Positions 36,379-40,603 of a stretch of 40,603 nt of DNA are shown piece after piece. The translations under genes were made by a program, and so were the position numbers. This stretch comes from Verrucomicrobiota bacterium (lineage in GTDB: Bacteria > Verrucomicrobiota > Verrucomicrobiia > Verrucomicrobiales > Verrucomicrobiaceae), in assembly GCA_026397605.1 (NCBI GenBank), contig JAPLUM010000770.1:1-40603 (forward strand). The letters are read 5' to 3'. The notes below the pieces were generated by a model. That model saw only the letters and a program-made list of their open reading frames with translations, searched no databases and was not told where the DNA came from. Numbering within the stretch: position 1 is the first letter of the stretch; every line of letters begins with the position of its first letter.

Positions 36379-39216
36379 AGTATTATTTCCTTTTTTTGTT
36401 GTTGTTGGTTGCTTTGCTTTTTTTGCCGGAGCAGCACTTTTGGCACTGCTACGGACAGTTTTTTCAGCGGGCTTTGCAGCAGCACGCTTTTCCTCGATCG
36501 CAGCCTGTGCAGCAGCAAGGCGGGCGACGGGAACACGGAAAGGACTACAGCTGACATAGGAAAGACCCACCTCGTGGCAGAACTTCACGCTGTCAGGATC
36601 ACCACCGTGTTCACCGCAGATGCCCAGCTTGATGTCTGGATTGGTCTTGCGGCCTTTTTCGATGGCGATTTTGATAAGCTGGCCGACGCCGGTAGTGTCG
36701 AGCGTAGCGAAAGGATTCTTCTTGAAGATTTCAGCCTCTGTATAAGGCATGAGGAAGGCACCCATGTCGTCACGGCTGATGCCGAGAGCGGTCTGAGTGA
36801 GATCGTTCGTGCCGAAGGAGAAGAACTGAGCGGTCTGAGCGATTTCGTCTGCGGTGAGGGCACCACGTGGGACTTCGATCATGGTTCCGACCAGGTAATC
36901 AAATTTGATCTTCTTCTCGGCCATCACTTCTTTAGCGACGCGATTGACGATTTCAACTTGGAGATCAAGCTCGCGCTTGAATCCGACAAGTGGGATCATG
37001 ACTTCGGGTTTCACCTTGATCTTCTTCTTGGAGACGTCAGCTGCGGCTTCAAAGATAGCGCGTGCCTGCATCTCAGTGATCTCAGGATAGGCGATGCCGA
37101 GACGGCAACCGCGGTGACCGAGCATCGGGTTGAACTCATGCAGAGATTCGACGCGATGTGCGATCTTCTCGACAGTGATACCGAGTTTCTTGGCGAGATC
37201 CTTCTGCTGAGCTTCCGTGTGAGGGAGGAACTCATGAAGAGGTGGGTCAAGGAGACGGATGGTTGCTGGCAGGCCTTTGAGGGCTTCAAAGATGCCAGTG
37301 AAGTCTTCACGCTGGTATGGGAGAAGCTTACCGAGTGCTGCACGACGATCTGCCTCTGTGGTGGCAAGGATCATTTCACGCATGGCGTCGATACGGTCAC
37401 CTTCAAAGAACATGTGTTCTGTGCGGGTAAGGCCGATGCCTTGGGCACCGAAAGCGATGGCGTTCTGGGTCTGCTCTGGATTATCCGCATTGGTGCGGAC
37501 CTGCATGCGAGTGGCCTTTGCACACCATGCCATGAGCTGATTGAAGCTTTTGAACTTCTCGGTGGCTTGAGCCACTTTATCACCATGGATCATGCCAGTG
37601 ATGATCTCAGAAGGCGCTGTCTTCAACTGACCACCATAAACGATACCGCTGGTACCTTCGATGGAGAGGAAGTCGCCTTCTTTGAAAGTCTGACCAGAAA
37701 CGGAAACCGTCTTCTTGTCATAGTTGATGTCCAGTGCAGCGGCACCGCAGATGCAAACTTTACCCATCTGACGAGCCACGAGAGCTGCGTGAGAAGAGAC
37801 ACCACCGCGAGCGGTGAGGATGCCTTCAGCAGCGATCATGCCGCGAAGATCTTCAGGGCTGGTTTCGTTACGGACGAGGAGAACTTTTTCACCGCGTGCT
37901 TCGGCCAAGACGGCACGGTCAGCATTGAGATAGATTTTACCACAAGCAGCACCAGGACCCGCAGGCAGACCTGAAGCGATGGCTTTAGCTTTCTTCACGT
38001 CTGCGATGTCAAAGATCGGAGCCAGGAGCTGGTCGAGCTGATCGGCTGGATTGCGCAAGATGGCAGTTTCCCAGTCGATGAGTTTTTCTTTCACCATGTC
38101 GATGGAGAACTTCAGAGCAGCAGCAGCTGTGCGCTTGCCGTTACGAGTCTGGAGCATGAAGAGTTTACCCTGTTGGATGGTGAACTCGACGTCTTGCACA
38201 TCTTTGAAGTGCTTCTCCAGAGTGGCGCGCACTTTGAGAAGTTCTGCATAGGACTTCGGCATCTGCTTCTTGAGCTCGATCACTGGCTCTGGCGTGCGAA
38301 CACCGGCGACGACGTCTTCACCTTGAGCATTGATGAGGAACTCACCGTAGAATTCGTTGACACCGTTGGCTGGGTTACGAGTGAAGGCCACGCCTGAACC
38401 GGAATCGTTGCCCGTGTTACCATAGACCATGGCCTGCACGTTGACGGCGGTACCCCACTCAGCTGGGATGTTGTATTTGCGACGATAAACAATCGCGCGG
38501 TCATTCATCCATGAACCGAAGACGGCGCCGGCAGCACCACGGAGCTGGTCCCAGGCATCATTTGGGAAAACTTTACCTGTGCGGTCTTTCACTAGAGCTT
38601 TGAAGAGCTTCACGAGTTCCATCTGGTCAGCAGCGGTGAGGTCGCTGTCCACGATGTCTTTCCCATACTTCTCGTGCTTGAACTCTTCGATGATGGTTTC
38701 AAAAGGCTCATGGTCTTCACCTTCGCGCTTTTGAACGCCGAGAACGACGTCACCATACATCTGAACGAAACGGCGATAGCAATCCCAAGCGAAACGCTCG
38801 TTCTTGGTTGCTGCAGCCAGAGCTAGAACGGTCTGATCATTCAGACCAAGATTCAAGATGGTGTCCATCATGCCAGGCATGGAGTCACGGGCACCGGAAC
38901 GAACGGCAACGAGGAGTGGCATGCCTTTAGCATCACCAAACTTGCAGTTCATGATTTTTTCCATCGACTTAACACCAGCTTCCATCTGGCCCTGAAGGCT
39001 TACTGGATAGGTGCGCTTGTTGTCATAAAAGTAAGTGCAGACTTCTGTCGTGATCGTGAATCCAGGAGGGACAGGAAGACCAATACGGCTCATTTCTGCC
39101 AAGTTCGCTCCTTTACCTCCGAGCAATGCTTTCATGGTACCACCGCCATCGGCTTTTCCGTCGCCGAAGGAATAAACATATTTTGTCTTGCTGCTGTTGC
39201 TCGCTGTCTTTGCCAT
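36247..39216 (-). CDS. ppdK: Pyruvate, phosphate dikinase with Lys/Ala/Pro-rich (histone H1-like) C-terminal extension
   Basis: [104 protein letters not shown]; the tail after [13 protein letters not shown] is K/A/P-rich. Start ATG 39216 preferred. Confidence 0.96.
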   Translation of the reverse strand: MAKTASNSSKTKYVYSFGDGKADGGGTMKALLGGKGANLAEMSRIGLPVPPGFTITTEVCTYFYDNKRTYPVSLQGQMEAGVKSMEKIMNCKFGDAKGMPLLVAVRSGARDSMPGMMDTILNLGLNDQTVLALAAATKNERFAWDCYRRFVQMYGDVVLGVQKREGEDHEPFETIIEEFKHEKYGKDIVDSDLTAADQMELVKLFKALVKDRTGKVFPNDAWDQLRGAAGAVFGSWMNDRAIVYRRKYNIPAEWGTAVNVQAMVYGNTGNDSGSGVAFTRNPANGVNEFYGEFLINAQGEDVVAGVRTPEPVIELKKQMPKSYAELLKVRATLEKHFKDVQDVEFTIQQGKLFMLQTRNGKRTAAAALKFSIDMVKEKLIDWETAILRNPADQLDQLLAPIFDIADVKKAKAIASGLPAGPGAACGKIYLNADRAVLAEARGEKVLLVRNETSPEDLRGMIAAEGILTARGGVSSHAALVARQMGKVCICGAAALDINYDKKTVSVSGQTFKEGDFLSIEGTSGIVYGGQLKTAPSEIITGMIHGDKVAQATEKFKSFNQLMAWCAKATRMQVRTNADNPEQTQNAIAFGAQGIGLTRTEHMFFEGDRIDAMREMILATTEADRRAALGKLLPYQREDFTGIFEALKGLPATIRLLDPPLHEFLPHTEAQQKDLAKKLGITVEKIAHRVESLHEFNPMLGHRGCRLGIAYPEITEMQARAIFEAAADVSKKKIKVKPEVMIPLVGFKRELDLQVEIVNRVAKEVMAEKKIKFDYLVGTMIEVPRGALTADEIAQTAQFFSFGTNDLTQTALGISRDDMGAFLMPYTEAEIFKKNPFATLDTTGVGQLIKIAIEKGRKTNPDIKLGICGEHGGDPDSVKFCHEVGLSYVSCSPFRVPVARLAAAQAAIEEKRAAAKPAEKTVRSSAKSAAPAKKAKQPTTTKKGNNTMAKKAAKKAVKKAAPAKKAAAPAKKAAPAKKAAPAKKAAAKKK
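36274..36348. repeat. Tandem 18-bp coding repeat (AAKKAP-type hexapeptide)
   Basis: GGCTGGAGCAGCCTTCTT / GGCTGGAGCAGCTTTCTT / GGCTGGAGCAGCAGCTTTCTT / AGCTGGAGCGGCTTTCTT in register. Confidence 0.8.
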
Positions 39217-39285
39217 AGATGTTGCCGTTTTAATCGGAGTGTGTTTGTGAATGTTATTGGACTGAGTTCCGATAATTAACATTTG

Positions 39286-39313
39286 ATAATAGGATGCAAG
39301 CATAAGTTGACAA
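39286..39313 (-). promoter_or_regulatory. Candidate sigma70-type promoter for ppdK
   Basis: Minus strand: TTGTCA (39313-39308), 16-bp spacer, TATTAT (39291-39286), about 70 bp upstream of the preferred start. Confidence 0.45.
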
Positions 39314-39551
39314 CGAAAACTTAGAGTCGCTCTGCTTCCACGCGGTATGATGATGCTGCGCCTGAAGACTCTTTGTTTTGAAACCAATAAAACTCATGTT
39401 GGTGGAAGGCTCATGAATTCAAGGAAGCCGAAGATTCCTATCCAAAAGTATCGAATGGAAATCTGCGCTGTTGTTAGCTCGTAAGAATGCGAATCATCGC
39501 AAAAAATATTTTATGCATCAGTGTCTCCAATGCACTTTTGACCACTCTTGA

Positions 39552-40603
39552 TCACTGTCCGCTTGATGCTCGGATGAATTTGGCGAGGTCTGTTTTCTGT
39601 TTTTTGAGATCTGGAATGTTGAGATACATCATGTGTCCAGCAGTGTAATCATCATGCGTGATGTTCTTGTTCAGATCGGGATGCACGATGAGATGATTGA
39701 AGGTGTAGCGACTGGCAAAGTAAGGTGTGGCCATGTCATAGTAACCATTGGAGACATGCACTTTCAAAAACGGATTGGTGGACATGCTTTCAGCCAGGGT
39801 TTCTGAGACATCAGCAAACTCATTCTCCGCATCCCAGTTCCATTTGCCGACACTGGCCAGGATGTTGTACGGGCGATCATCTTCAAACTTGAGGTCATTG
39901 CGGATGTAGTGATTGAAGGTGGAAGCGTAGGCGCTGAAGATGGCGTCGGCACTAGGATCGCGCTCAGCTCCATCCCCAAGAGGATCGCGCACGGCGCTGG
40001 TGTAGCGGCTGTCGAAGCGACCGACAACCAACCTTTGATCTCGGAGTAACTCAGCATTAAACCGGCTCATGGAGACGCGGAGATTTGCCCCATCAATGTA
40101 GGCTTCTGATAGACCGATGAGGCGTGCCATCTTCTTCACGATGGCAGCACGCTGGTCTGCTGGCAGTGAGCCCCCCATGAGAAGTGCGCGATTGTAATCT
40201 CCACTGGCAAAGGTCTCTGCTTCTGCCAGCACTTCCGGCAGCGCTTTCTTTTGTAGATCTGCAGGCAGCTTTTTATGATACCAGGCTGTGGCAGAAAAAC
40301 TCGGAAGATAAAGCACATGCGGCAGATCATTGCCTGAGCCACCCCAGAGCGTTTGGAAATTCAGCACCGTAGAAACCAGCATGATGCCATTGAGGTTCAT
40401 GCGGTGGGCACGGAGAAGTTCACCACTCAGGGCGGCAGCACGTGTGGTGCCGTAGCTTTCACCGATGAGAAACTTGGGTGAAGGCCAGCGGGAGTGCTTA
40501 GTCACATAGAGACGAATGAACTCGCCGATGCTTTTTGCATCTTCATTGAGGCCGTAGAAGTTTTTGGCATCCTCAGGTTTCGCTGCGCGACTGTACCCAG
40601 TGC
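39552..40603 (-). CDS. S10-type serine carboxypeptidase-like peptidase, 5' end beyond window
   Basis: FLIGESYGTTRAAALSG (GESYG nucleophile), HVSNGYYDMATPYFASRYT, GHMMYL. The frame stays open to the window edge (manual translation TGYSRAAKPEDAKNFYGLNEDAKSIGEFIRLYVTKHSR). Confidence 0.9.
   Translation of the reverse strand, partial: TGYSRAAKPEDAKNFYGLNEDAKSIGEFIRLYVTKHSRWPSPKFLIGESYGTTRAAALSGELLRAHRMNLNGIMLVSTVLNFQTLWGGSGNDLPHVLYLPSFSATAWYHKKLPADLQKKALPEVLAEAETFASGDYNRALLMGGSLPADQRAAIVKKMARLIGLSEAYIDGANLRVSMSRFNAELLRDQRLVVGRFDSRYTSAVRDPLGDGAERDPSADAIFSAYASTFNHYIRNDLKFEDDRPYNILASVGKWNWDAENEFADVSETLAESMSTNPFLKVHVSNGYYDMATPYFASRYTFNHLIVHPDLNKNITHDDYTAGHMMYLNIPDLKKQKTDLAKFIRASSGQ

Noticed and set aside
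36202-37974. 590-aa plus-strand ORF antisense to ppdK
   Set aside because: The translation is low-complexity and biased (shadow ORF of a strongly codon-biased gene); the PPDK motifs on the other strand are unambiguous.

Overview
The window looks like ordinary chromosomal DNA from a Verrucomicrobia-like bacterium (taxon inferred from gene content and style only). It holds about 31 protein-coding genes on both strands. I found no rRNA, tRNA, CRISPR array, transposase or prophage. Recognisable genes include a BlaI/BlaR1-like regulatory pair, an SDR oxidoreductase, esterases, a polysaccharide deacetylase, two stand-alone AAA ATPases, a Uma2 nuclease-like protein, an SGNH hydrolase, two B12-binding radical SAM proteins, an HxlR regulator divergent from a DinB-like protein, an alkyltransferase-like protein (ATL), an inositol monophosphatase-like protein, an MFS-PlsC fusion, a trypsin-like protease, an FG-GAP protein, a YHYH protein, FdhD, HolA, PanC with an ABC transporter, pyruvate phosphate dikinase (PPDK), and a partial S10 carboxypeptidase. 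The most interesting signals are not whole genes. (1) PPDK carries a histone-H1-like Lys/Ala/Pro tail that contains an in-frame, SD-preceded ATG (a nested 43-aa ORF), just after an A7 run where a -1 slip would reach a TAA. (2) Two inverted REP-like hairpin pairs (BIME-like) have compensatory stem substitutions. (3) An inverted array of degenerate 10-bp repeats GTTnACnnTn occurs in one gap. The elements in (2) and (3) occupy the three longest tail-to-tail intergenic gaps. (4) There are well-formed paired operators at the blaI and hxlR promoters. (5) The DUF374-type acyltransferase appears C-terminally truncated where it collides with panC. (6) A 50-aa membrane ORF missing from the supplied track lies upstream of the ABC genes.
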